Shown: one piece after another, positions 55,228 to 64,000 of the stretch
How the letters are laid out: each line of letters starts with the position of its first letter
How positions within the stretch are numbered: the first letter of the stretch is position 1
Assembly (NCBI RefSeq): GCF_012769535.1
Contig: NZ_CP046565.1
Location: 1,750,501 to 1,814,500 of the forward strand
Direction of reading: 5' to 3'
Length of the DNA: 64,000 nucleotides
Source: Methylococcus geothermalis
GTDB lineage: Bacteria; Pseudomonadota; Gammaproteobacteria; Methylococcales; Methylococcaceae
Program-made: the position numbers and the translations under genes
The notes under the pieces: generated by a model
Told to the model about the DNA's origin: nothing
Databases searched by the model: none
Seen by the model: the letters and a program-made list of their open reading frames with translations, nothing else

Positions 55228-56589
55228 TCACTTTGCGTTCGGGAAACGGGCCAGCAGCATGCCGCGCAGCAGCTCGTGGAACGGGTCGGGCCGTTCGACT
55301 CCCGCTTCGACTCCGCTCAGCGCAGGGCTCACGGCAATTCGTTCGACGATTTCCGCCGCGAAGGCAAAGGTCAGCATCTCGCGGGCCGTGGCTGCGTCGA
55401 TGCCGCGCGATTCCAGGTAGAACACCGAATCCGGATCGAGCTGGCCGATCGTGACGCCGTGGCCGCATTTCACGTCGTCGGCATGGATCTCGAGCTGCGG
55501 TTTGGTGTCGATCTCGGCGTCATCGGACAGCAGCAGGTTGCGGTTGTTCATCTCCGCGTCGGTCTTCTGGGCATCGGGGTGCACCACGATCCGGCCTTGG
55601 AACACGCCGCGCGAGCGGTCCTTGAGGATGCCCCGATAGGTCACGCGGCTGCTGCCGTGCGGCTCGTCGTGGTCCACCCGGACGTGATTGTCGACGTGCT
55701 GGCGGTTTTCGCTCAGGAACAGTCCGTTCATTTCGGTCCGGGCGGCGCGGGCGAGGCGGGCGTGCACCTCGTTGCGGACCAGCAGTCCGCCCAGCGACAG
55801 CGAGTGATGGCCGAAGCGGCCGTCGCGGGCGAGGTGGGCGTAGCTGCCACCGAAGTGGTAGGCCCTGCCGCCGTCGAGCTGGAGCTTGTAATGGTTCAGG
55901 CCGCCGTTGTCCCCGATTTCGATCTGGTTGACCACGGCGCCCAGATAGCCGGTCGCCGCCGCGCCGACGTGGGTTTCGACGATGCGCGCCTCGGCATGCC
56001 TGCCGATCCGGATCAGGTTGCGCAGCGTGGCCCGGCCCTCGTCGCGGGTCGAGACGAAGAACAGCTGGATCGGCTTCTCCAGCATGACACCTTCGTCTAC
56101 GCGCAGCACGGCGCCGTCGGTGAAGAAAGCGGTGTTGAAATCGAGGAAGCCGTGCCGGTCGGATTCGGTTTCCAGTTCGAGCCCGGCTTCCAGCCAGCCG
56201 GCATTCCCTTCGGCTTCGCTCAGGGCAAGCGTCTGGAGCAGCGAGGCCAGGTTTTCCAGCATCACGCCGGCAGGCAGGCCGTTCCGCTCGGACAGCTCGG
56301 GCGCGAACATGCCGTCGACGAACACCAGCGACCAGGCATCCGCGATCCGGCAGCCCTCGATCAGCGAGTTGGCGGTCGCGATGTCGGCGGGACCGGTCGC
56401 CGCGGTGAACAGCTTGCGCTCGATCGGCGCGACATGGGTGTAGCGCCATTCCTCGTCGCGCGGCGAGGGAAAGCCGGACGCTTCGAAGCGCGTCAGCGCC
56501 TGCCGGCGGAGCCGGCTCAGCCAGGCTGGTTCATGGGTGGCCGGTTCGCGGTACGAATCAACGTAAAGGCTGTGAGATAGCGCACTCAT
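55228..56589 (-). CDS. sufD: Fe-S cluster assembly protein SufD
   Basis: A 453-residue beta-helix protein that joins SufB and SufC. It contains the SufD hallmarks VNQIEIGDNGGLNHYKLQ, TYRGILKDRSRGVFQGRIVV, KTDAEMNNRNLLLSDDAEIDTKPQLEIHADDVKCGHGVTIG and ARGMD-like ESRGIDAATAREML. Two short non-family segments, LALSEAEGNAG (about residue 122-132) and SPALSGVEAGVERPD (near residue 425), come from a repeat described separately; both keep the frame. ATG at 56589 follows the sufC stop after one base. Confidence 0.94.
   Translation of the reverse strand: MSALSHSLYVDSYREPATHEPAWLSRLRRQALTRFEASGFPSPRDEEWRYTHVAPIERKLFTAATGPADIATANSLIEGCRIADAWSLVFVDGMFAPELSERNGLPAGVMLENLASLLQTLALSEAEGNAGWLEAGLELETESDRHGFLDFNTAFFTDGAVLRVDEGVMLEKPIQLFFVSTRDEGRATLRNLIRIGRHAEARIVETHVGAAATGYLGAVVNQIEIGDNGGLNHYKLQLDGGRAYHFGGSYAHLARDGRFGHHSLSLGGLLVRNEVHARLARAARTEMNGLFLSENRQHVDNHVRVDHDEPHGSSRVTYRGILKDRSRGVFQGRIVVHPDAQKTDAEMNNRNLLLSDDAEIDTKPQLEIHADDVKCGHGVTIGQLDPDSVFYLESRGIDAATAREMLTFAFAAEIVERIAVSPALSGVEAGVERPDPFHELLRGMLLARFPNAK
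55305..55324. repeat. Short interspersed repeat copy in the 3' end of sufD
   Basis: CTTCGACTCCGCTCAGCGCA matches the other copy at 17 of 20 positions. On the coding strand it is read as the ALSGVEA segment of SufD. The same family (CTGAGCGGAGTCGAAG) is common as dispersed repeats in many bacterial genomes. Confidence 0.6.
56208..56227. repeat. Short interspersed repeat copy in the 5' part of sufD
   Basis: CTTCGGCTTCGCTCAGGGCA matches the copy at 55305-55324 at 17 of 20 positions and is read as the LALSEAEG segment of SufD. Confidence 0.55.
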
Positions 56590-56590
56590 C

Positions 56591-57367
56591 TCAGCCTCCC
56601 GCGGCAGCCGCTTCGATCCAGCCGTAGCCCTTCTGTTCGAGTTCATGCGCCAGCCCCGCGTCTCCGGACCTGACGATGCGCCCGTGCGCCAGCACGTGGA
56701 CATGGTCGGGTTTGACGTAATCCAGCAGGCGCTGGTAATGGGTGACCAGGATGAAGGCGCGGTCCGGCGAACGCAGTGAATTGACGCCGTTCGCCACCAC
56801 CTTGAGGGCATCGATATCGAGGCCGGAGTCGGTCTCGTCGAGGATGCACAAAGTGGGTTCGAGGATCGCCATCTGCAGGATCTCGTTGCGCTTTTTCTCG
56901 CCGCCCGAGAAGCCTTCGTTGACGCCGCGGTACAGGAACTGCTCGTCCAGATCGACGATCTTGGTTTTTTCCTTGACCAGCTTCAGGAAGTCCAGCGCGT
57001 CGACCTCGTTCAGGCCGCGATGGCGCCGCATGGCGTTGTAGGCCGCCTTCAGCAGGTAGATGTTGCTGACCCCGGGAATCTCCACCGGGTACTGGAAGGC
57101 CAGGAACACGCCGTCTCGGGCGCGCTGTTCCGGCGGCAGCTCCAGCAGGTTCCGGCCGCGATAGGTCACCGTGCCTTCGGTCACTTCATAGCCGGAGCGT
57201 CCGGCCAGGACGTTGGACAAGGTACTCTTGCCCGAGCCGTTCGGGCCCATGATGGCGTGGACCTCGCCGGGTTTGATGGTGAGGTCGATGCCCTTGAGGA
57301 TCGGCTTGTCATCGACACGGGCGTGGAGGTTTTCGATACGGAGCAGGGTGTTCATGTACGGGCTCAT
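56591..57367 (-). CDS. sufC: Fe-S cluster assembly ATPase SufC
   Basis: A 258-residue ABC ATPase. Walker A is GPNGSGKST, the signature is FSGGEKKR and Walker B is LCILDETDSGLD. It drives conformational change in the SufBCD complex. Two in-frame ATGs are possible, 57367 and 57355; neither has a clear Shine-Dalgarno. The gene lies 17 bases after sufB. Confidence 0.95.
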   Translation of the reverse strand: MSPYMNTLLRIENLHARVDDKPILKGIDLTIKPGEVHAIMGPNGSGKSTLSNVLAGRSGYEVTEGTVTYRGRNLLELPPEQRARDGVFLAFQYPVEIPGVSNIYLLKAAYNAMRRHRGLNEVDALDFLKLVKEKTKIVDLDEQFLYRGVNEGFSGGEKKRNEILQMAILEPTLCILDETDSGLDIDALKVVANGVNSLRSPDRAFILVTHYQRLLDYVKPDHVHVLAHGRIVRSGDAGLAHELEQKGYGWIEAAAAGG

Positions 57368-57384
57368 GGGGTTCTAAATCTAAT

Positions 57385-58830
<1,446 letters not shown>

Positions 58831-58846
58831 GGCGGTGCTCTGAGGT

Positions 58847-59305
58847 TTATCGGGTAGGGGGCTGCAGCCGGGTTAGCGAGACCGGAACTTCAGCGGGGAC
58901 ATGCGCCGGCCGGACCATGTCGGCCAGGCTGACCGACTCGAGCGCGGCCAGAATGGCGCGGTTGATCACATTCCAGTGGCCGCGGATCTCGCAGGAGGAG
59001 GACTGCTGGCAGAGGTCCTGCTCGATCCCGCATTCGGTGAGGGCGATCGGCCCCTCCAGGGCGCCGATGATGCGGGCGACGCTGGTGTGCTCGGGCTTCT
59101 GCGCCAGGGCGTAGCCGCCGCGGGCACCGCGGGTCGAAGTCACGATTCCGGCCCGGGCGAGCGCCTTGAGGATCTTGCTCGCGGTCGGCATGGCGATCGA
59201 CGTGTGTTCCGCCAGTTCGGCCGCCGCATAGGTCTGTTCGTCCGAGCGGGCCATCTGGCCGAGGAGGATGATCGCGTAGTCGGTCAATTTGCTTATTCGC
59301 AGCAT
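58847..59305 (-). CDS. sufR: Rrf2-family Fe-S regulator of the suf operon
   Basis: A 152-residue winged-helix repressor of the IscR/Rrf2 type. The DNA-binding part is [13 protein letters not shown]...[32 protein letters not shown]. Three cysteines at 92, 99 and 105, close to the cluster ligands Cys92, Cys98 and Cys104 of E. coli IscR, should bind a [2Fe-2S] cluster. It probably represses the operon it heads when clusters are plentiful, through the dyad upstream. The symbol follows use in SUF operons and does not imply relation to cyanobacterial SufR. Confidence 0.9.
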   Translation of the reverse strand: MLRISKLTDYAIILLGQMARSDEQTYAAAELAEHTSIAMPTASKILKALARAGIVTSTRGARGGYALAQKPEHTSVARIIGALEGPIALTECGIEQDLCQQSSSCEIRGHWNVINRAILAALESVSLADMVRPAHVPAEVPVSLTRLQPPTR

Positions 59306-59323
59306 CGCGGTACCTGCTCAAAT

Positions 59324-59360
59324 TCCGGACCATTTTAGTCCTGATTAATTTCCAAGTAAA
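59324..59360 (-). promoter_or_regulatory. suf operon promoter with IscR-like operator
   Basis: On the minus strand, TTTACT (59360-59355) and TAAAAT (59337-59332) are spaced 17 bases, a good sigma-70 promoter. A 21-base dyad at 59344-59324 (arms TC-GGAC and GTCC-GA around TAAAATG) overlaps the -10. Its core GACTAAAATGGTC resembles the type 1 IscR site. The first gene, sufR, is the obvious binder. Confidence 0.65.
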
Positions 59361-59512
59361 CAACTCGGGTAAGCCGGCACAACACCCTGAATCAGCGCGC
59401 TTCCCCGCCACGGGTTCCGGAGCGCCGGCCCGGCGGTTTTCGTCACCGTCCTGCAAACAAACCCCTCTAGCATCCTTGGCTCGGCAAATTTTTCGACAAA
59501 CGGGAGGGCATC

Positions 59513-60622
59513 ATGAAACACGTGAGAGATTTTCGATCGGTTCAGCGGGCGACGCGCCGACTGGCTGCGGGGGCATCGTCTCTGTCTCTGCCGCTGCTGG
59601 CGGCTGCCGCCATGGCTTCGCCGAACGTTTCCGTCGACGGTCTGGGCCGGGGTTATCCCTACGCCATCGGGCTGTGGGGCGATCTGCCGTATTCCACGGC
59701 TCAGGCGGCCGGTGTAAACCATCTGATCGAGGACATGAACGCTCAGTTCCTGGCCTTCACCGTTCACGACGGCGATCTGAAATCGGGCGGCAGCGAGTGC
59801 ACCGATGCGGTCTACACCGCGGCGCTCGGCTATTTCAATGCGCTGAAGGCGCCCGCCATGTTCACGCCCGGCGACAACGACTGGACCGATTGCGACCGCA
59901 ACCCCAACTACAACTCGCTGGTCCAGCTCGACAAGGAGCGCAAGCTGTTCTTCGATACACCGTTCTCCCTGGGGCAGCGCCGCCTGCGCCAGGAGGTCCA
60001 GACCAGTCCGCTTTGCCTCGGCGCGGACGGTTCCTACGTGGCTTGCGTCGAGAACCGCCGTTGGAGCGTCGGCCGGGTGATCTACGCCACCATGAACGTT
60101 CAGGGCTCGTGCAACAACCTCTGCGACGTCAAGCCCGATCCGGTGGAATATGCCGCGCGCAACGCGGCCAACATCGCCTGGATGAAGGAAACCTTCGAGC
60201 TGGCCAAGACCCGCAAGGCTGCCGCCGTCATGTTCATCTCGCAGGCCAACCCCGGCTGGGACCTGAACGATCCGGAGCGGGCGCCGCTGCGCGATCCGAA
60301 GACGCTCGCGGAAACCGATGGCTACCCCGACGGCTTCCAGGAATTCCTCAGCGCGTTGCGTGAAGAGGTCATCGCGTTCCGCCGGCCGGTCGCCTATGTG
60401 CACGGCGATTCCCATTATTTCCGTGTCGACAGGCCGTTCCTGGACGCCCAAGGGCGCCGGCTCGAAAACTTCACGCGCGTCGAAACCTTCGGCGACAATC
60501 AAGGCAACGGCACCAACGACGTGCAATGGCTGAAGGTGCTGGTCGATCCGGGCAGCCGCGAAGTGTTTTCCTACCAGCCGCAGATCGTGCCGGTCAACCG
60601 CGTGGCGGTCCCCGCCCCGTAA
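59513..60622 (+). CDS. Exported calcineurin-like metallophosphoesterase
   Basis: A 369-residue protein. A twin-Arg-poor but hydrophobic signal (about residues 18-36) leads to AMASPNV. Metal-binding motifs in order are LWGDLPYST, VHDGDLKSGG, TPGDNDWTD and YVHGDSHYFRV. It should hydrolyse a phosphoester in the periplasm. GGAGGG precedes the ATG at good spacing. It is divergent from the suf operon and has no obvious partner gene. Confidence 0.85.
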   Translation: MKHVRDFRSVQRATRRLAAGASSLSLPLLAAAAMASPNVSVDGLGRGYPYAIGLWGDLPYSTAQAAGVNHLIEDMNAQFLAFTVHDGDLKSGGSECTDAVYTAALGYFNALKAPAMFTPGDNDWTDCDRNPNYNSLVQLDKERKLFFDTPFSLGQRRLRQEVQTSPLCLGADGSYVACVENRRWSVGRVIYATMNVQGSCNNLCDVKPDPVEYAARNAANIAWMKETFELAKTRKAAAVMFISQANPGWDLNDPERAPLRDPKTLAETDGYPDGFQEFLSALREEVIAFRRPVAYVHGDSHYFRVDRPFLDAQGRRLENFTRVETFGDNQGNGTNDVQWLKVLVDPGSREVFSYQPQIVPVNRVAVPAP

Positions 60623-60931
60623 GCGGGGCGCAACCGGGGGGAGCGGGCTGCACTCGGGCGCGGTCCGCGTCCCCCATCGGCCGTCGTCGCGGGAGGCGTC
60701 AGCCATACGGCCGACGCCTCCCGCGATGTTCCCATTTTTCGTCCGCCTTGATACTTTGCCTGAGGTTGACAATCTGCCGTTCCGGCGAGTGCTCCGGCCG
60801 CGGGTCGACCGCAGCCCGGCTACCGGCGACGTTGGGCCACGGTCCCTCAAGAGACCGGGCCTGCCCTTGCGGCGGCGGGTCGATACCGGTCCCGAGTATC
60901 CCTTCCCCCCTTTTGCCTGCTGGAGGACGTG
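60623..60931. other. Intergenic region before the decarboxylase gene
   Basis: 309 bases without a gene. It contains the terminator-like hairpin listed separately. TTGACA at 60766 has no -10 partner at 16-18 bases. The last ten bases hold the Shine-Dalgarno of the decarboxylase gene. Confidence 0.55.
60687..60739 (+). terminator. Long perfect hairpin after the metallophosphoesterase gene
   Basis: A perfect 14-base stem (arms 60687-60700 and 60713-60726) has a 12-base loop. The T-run TTTTT lies eight bases after the stem, so termination is likely but not ideal. Confidence 0.55.
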
Positions 60932-62581
60932 ATGAGTAAGGCTGATCCTGGCACTATCGGACAATATCTGCTCGCCTGCCTTTATCAGGGGGGTGTCGAG
61001 CACATCTTCGGCGTTCCCGGCGATTATGTGCTTGGCTTCTACGGCTTGATGGCCAAAGGTCCCGTCCGGCATATCGGCACCACGCGGGAGGACACCGCTG
61101 CCTTCGCCGCCGACGGCTATGCCCGTTGCCGGGGTATGGGCGCGCTGGCGGTGACTTACGGGGTGGGTGCGCTCAACACCGTCAACGCCATCGCCGGCGC
61201 CTACGCGGAATCCTCGCCGGTGGTGGTCATCAGCGGCGCGCCGGGCGTGCGCGAGCAAAGGGACGATCCGTTGATCCACCACCGCTTCGGGCCGTTCCGG
61301 TTTCAGCGCGAGATATTCGAACGCATCACCTGCGCCGCCGTGGTGCTGGACGATCCGGTGATCGCCTTCCGGCAGGTGGAGCGTGCGCTCGCGGCCGCCC
61401 GCCAGCATTGCAAACCGGTGTACATCGAGATTCCCGCCGACCAGGTGATGGCGCCGGGATATCCGATGCCGCGGGAAATCCCGGAAACGCCTTCCAGCGA
61501 CGATTCGGCCCTGGCGGAAGCGGTCGCCGAGGCTGCGGAACTCCTGGGTCACGCGGTGTCGCCGGTGGTCCTTGCGGGCGTCGAGCTGCACCGGCGAGGG
61601 CTCCAGGACGCTCTGGTCGGGCTCGTCGAGCAGGCGCGCCTGCCGGTGGCGGCGACCTTGACCGGCAAGTCGGTGTTCGCCGAGCGTCATCCCGCCTATC
61701 TGGGGGTGTACGAGGGCGCGATGAGCACGGAAAACGCGCGCTACCTGGTCGAACAGTCCGACCTCCTGCTGATGCTCGGGGTCACGCTGAACGACGTGGA
61801 CACCGGCATCTACACGGCGCGCCTCGATCCGCAACGCATCGTCCGCGCCGCCCAGAACGAGGTGGTGATTCGCCATCACCGCTATCCCCGCGTCCTGCTC
61901 GCGGATTTCGTCGCGGCCCTGGCCCGGTCCGTCAAGGCCCGGGGCGAGGCGTTTCCTGCGCCGGCGGCTCCGCAACCGTGGGACTTTCCCGCGCCGGACC
62001 GGCCGATGACGATCGCCCGGCTGGTGGAGCGGCTCGACCGCGCCCTGGCCCCCGACATGATCGTAGTGTGCGACGTCGGCGACTGCCTGTTCGCCGCCGC
62101 CGACCTGCGCGTGCACGAGCGCAGCGAATTCCTTGCGTCAGCTTTCTATACCTCGATGGGTTTTGCGGTTCCCGCCGCGCTCGGGGCCCAGGTCGCCCGT
62201 CCCGACCACCGGGCGCTGATTCTGGTCGGCGACGGCGCCTTCCAGATGACCGGAACGGAGTTGTCGACCCATGCCCGGCTCGGCCTGGCGCCCATCGTCG
62301 TGGTGTTCGACAACCGCGGCTACAACACCGAACGCTTCATCCTCGACGGGGCCTTCAACGACATCGCCGACTGGCGCTTCCACCGGCTGGGCGAGGTGTT
62401 CGGCCCCATGCAGGGCTACGAGGCGCCCGATGAAACGGCGTTTGAAAGCGCGCTCAGCGAAGCGCTGGCCAACCGAAGCATGCCGAGCCTCATCAACGTC
62501 CGTCTTCCCCCCGGCGATGCTTCGATAGCCATGAAGCGTCTGGCCGGGCATCTGCAGTCCCGGGTCAAGGGCGAGGGCTGA
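60932..62581 (+). CDS. Thiamine-diphosphate 2-oxoacid decarboxylase (pyruvate/indolepyruvate type)
   Basis: A 549-residue ThDP enzyme. The cofactor-activating Glu53 is in TTREDTAA. The His pair at about 116-117 (DDPLIHHRFG) is diagnostic of pyruvate and indolepyruvate decarboxylases. The cofactor motif runs GDGAFQMTGTELSTHARLGLAP to FDNRGYNTE (near residues 432-465), with Asp-Asn in place of the usual Asn-Asn. It should decarboxylate a 2-oxoacid to an aldehyde; the actual acid is unknown. The ATG at 60932, five bases after GGAGG, is preferred to a GTG three bases earlier. Confidence 0.88.
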   Translation: MSKADPGTIGQYLLACLYQGGVEHIFGVPGDYVLGFYGLMAKGPVRHIGTTREDTAAFAADGYARCRGMGALAVTYGVGALNTVNAIAGAYAESSPVVVISGAPGVREQRDDPLIHHRFGPFRFQREIFERITCAAVVLDDPVIAFRQVERALAAARQHCKPVYIEIPADQVMAPGYPMPREIPETPSSDDSALAEAVAEAAELLGHAVSPVVLAGVELHRRGLQDALVGLVEQARLPVAATLTGKSVFAERHPAYLGVYEGAMSTENARYLVEQSDLLLMLGVTLNDVDTGIYTARLDPQRIVRAAQNEVVIRHHRYPRVLLADFVAALARSVKARGEAFPAPAAPQPWDFPAPDRPMTIARLVERLDRALAPDMIVVCDVGDCLFAAADLRVHERSEFLASAFYTSMGFAVPAALGAQVARPDHRALILVGDGAFQMTGTELSTHARLGLAPIVVVFDNRGYNTERFILDGAFNDIADWRFHRLGEVFGPMQGYEAPDETAFESALSEALANRSMPSLINVRLPPGDASIAMKRLAGHLQSRVKGEG

Positions 62582-62630
62582 ATGGGCTTTCCGACTGCCG
62601 GGACGCCCCGGCCTCGCGGCCAAGCCGGCG

Positions 62631-64000
62631 TCACCGCTGGATCGAGGAAAGCCGCGACGGTTCGGCTTGGGCGGCGATGGCCCGTGGGGATACGGCATAG
62701 ATGCCGATGTCTCCGGAGGCGAAAACCCGCGGATAGCGCTGCTCGAAATGACGTCCGTCGAGCTTGAACTTGTCCCGCTCATAGCTGCTGAAATAGACGT
62801 AGTCGACCCGGTATTGGGCGCTGAGTTCGGGAAAGGCGCCGGGATCGCTGTACATCCTTTCCAGCGCGGACCGGCGCGTCTCATAGCCGATGCCGTGGAA
62901 GTACAGGTAAATGGGCGTGCCGACCAGGATATTCCGGCCGGCCAGCGCGGCCACGGGGTTGTTGTGATTGTCCGAGGTGATGAACAGCGCATCCTTCGGC
63001 GTATGGGCCCGGATGAATTCGGCGGCCGCGACCTGGTGACGGTCGAAGAGCCGGTAGTCGGAGACGACCTCTCTGCCGATCGAGAGGATCGCGGAGAAAC
63101 TCGCGATGAACAGGACCAGCGCCGAGGCGATCCAGCGGCCGGGCAGTCCTTCCAGGCGCCGGTGGAGATCGTGCAGGAAGCCGCCGACCAAAATGCAGCT
63201 CAGGACGTACCAGACGTAGAACAGCTTGTTGTTGTCGTATTCGTTGGGCTGGAACAGCACCAGATCGGCCAGCACGAAGATGCCGATGGCGCCGGAATAG
63301 AGGGACAGCAGGCGCCGGTTCGCGGCCCAAAGCGCCGCGGGCAGCAGCACGAACACCAGCCCTACGTTCTTCACCCAGAACCAGGGCCAGATGTCGTCGT
63401 GGTTGACCCAGTCGAAATGGAATTTCAAAAATCTCCCTTCGTCGGCCTGCTGAAAGGTCCAGGCGAAAAGCTGCGGCGCCGCCAGGCCGACCGCAATCGC
63501 GCCGTAGAGGATCCAATGCCGCAGATAAGGCCTGATCGTCCGCCGGCTCTGCTGTGCCATGAACACCCACAGCCAGGTGGCGGAGATGATGCCCAGCCCG
63601 AGGAAGGAATGGGTATGGATCATCGGCAACAGGCCCGCGCCGACACCGGCGGCGATGAAATACTTGCGCCGGTGGCGGGTGAGGCCGAGATACAGCAGCC
63701 ACAGGCACAGCATGAGGAAGCACCAGCCGGCCAGGGTGGTGCGCTGAGGCACGAGCATGTCGCAGATGACGTTCGACCAGCGGATGTTTTCTTCCACCAG
63801 GTTGGTGGGCGTTTGGTAGAAGCCGGTGAAGATGCGGAAGAAATTTTCCGGATTCTTGGTGGCGCCTTCCAGGAAATAGGCAAAGCCGAAACCGCCGTTG
63901 AGAAAGAACAAGACCTGGGCCCACAGCACGGCCGATCGGTTTTGCAGGATTTCCCTCGCCAAGCTGGTGAAGCCGGCGACCACGCAGAAGGCCATGGCGA
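62631..64000 (-). CDS. Polytopic membrane protein, 5' end outside window
   Basis: At least 454 residues; the reading frame is open to the window edge, so the N-terminus is missing. About nine helices (for example WCFLMLCLWLLYLGL, HSFLGLGIISATWLWVFMA, NVGLVFVLLPAALWAANRR, IASALVLFIASFSAILSI) precede a soluble C-terminal region (about 325-454) with EFIRAHTPKDALFITSDNHNNPVAALAGR and YRVDYVYFSSYERDKF. The layout resembles membrane glycosyltransferases of surface-glycan synthesis. It is not assigned a substrate. Confidence 0.7.
   Translation of the reverse strand, partial: AMAFCVVAGFTSLAREILQNRSAVLWAQVLFFLNGGFGFAYFLEGATKNPENFFRIFTGFYQTPTNLVEENIRWSNVICDMLVPQRTTLAGWCFLMLCLWLLYLGLTRHRRKYFIAAGVGAGLLPMIHTHSFLGLGIISATWLWVFMAQQSRRTIRPYLRHWILYGAIAVGLAAPQLFAWTFQQADEGRFLKFHFDWVNHDDIWPWFWVKNVGLVFVLLPAALWAANRRLLSLYSGAIGIFVLADLVLFQPNEYDNNKLFYVWYVLSCILVGGFLHDLHRRLEGLPGRWIASALVLFIASFSAILSIGREVVSDYRLFDRHQVAAAEFIRAHTPKDALFITSDNHNNPVAALAGRNILVGTPIYLYFHGIGYETRRSALERMYSDPGAFPELSAQYRVDYVYFSSYERDKFKLDGRHFEQRYPRVFASGDIGIYAVSPRAIAAQAEPSRLSSIQR

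Noticed and set aside
60766-60794. Promoter with perfect TTGACA before the decarboxylase
   Set aside because: No -10-like hexamer lies 16-18 bases downstream.
59345-62116. A 923-codon open frame on the minus strand
   Set aside because: It runs antisense across the metallophosphoesterase and decarboxylase genes, both with intact motifs. Its product is Arg/His/Gly-rich without a fold, a common artefact of high GC.

Overview
The window is a GC-rich, gene-dense stretch of a chromosome. It looks like a gammaproteobacterium related to the methanotroph Methylococcus. The supports are a hydroxylamine oxidoreductase/HaoB pair next to cytochrome c maturation genes, MsbA, BamD and Ccm proteins of proteobacterial type, and a SufR-BCDSU iron-sulfur operon. 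The genus is an inference: no methane or ammonia monooxygenase gene lies inside the window. I see no tRNA, rRNA, CRISPR array, prophage or transposase.

Layout. 1-2.3 kb is a decayed copper-handling patch: a doubly deleted copper P-type ATPase remnant, a TauE/SafE-like membrane protein fused to a cupredoxin domain, and a frameshifted EGKCG-type Cys-rich secreted peptide. 2.4-9.0 kb holds an exported sulfatase and a cytoplasmic glycoside hydrolase operon (GH13, GH35 and an uncharacterised membrane protein). 9.1-13.2 kb holds a small lipoprotein and a likely Pho-regulated set: porin, c-type cytochrome lipoprotein and PstS-like binding protein, closed by a strong terminator. 13.3-15.6 kb has an amidase and an outer-membrane channel-like protein.

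15.6-20.4 kb carries haoA-haoB-ccmA-ccmB-ccmC on one strand, behind a good sigma-70-like promoter. 20.4-23.0 kb is a four-gene operon (VOC protein, HAD phosphatase, NAD-binding protein, MgtC-like protein). 23.2-30.1 kb has an M18 aminopeptidase, two envelope-glycan membrane enzymes and MsbA. 30.2-38.8 kb is mostly housekeeping: sucCD, nadE, a PfkB kinase, bamD, rluD, pgeF and a ZIP transporter. 38.8-45.3 kb holds Kup and a heavy-metal RND efflux operon that ends in a PII-like gene.

45.7-53.2 kb has a small heat shock protein, a DUF1614 membrane protein, two tandem paralogous PAS-GGDEF-EAL proteins and a phosphatidylserine-synthase-like enzyme. 53.2-59.3 kb is the sufR-sufB-sufC-sufD-sufS-sufU-Rieske operon, with an IscR-type dyad over its promoter. 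59.5-64 kb has an exported metallophosphoesterase, a thiamine-diphosphate decarboxylase and a membrane protein cut by the window edge.

The parts most worth following are the hao-ccm linkage, the Pho-box porin/cytochrome/PstS set, the decayed copper cluster, the PII-like protein coupled to metal efflux, and two short repeat copies inside sufD. No clearly new multi-gene defence or mobile system was seen.
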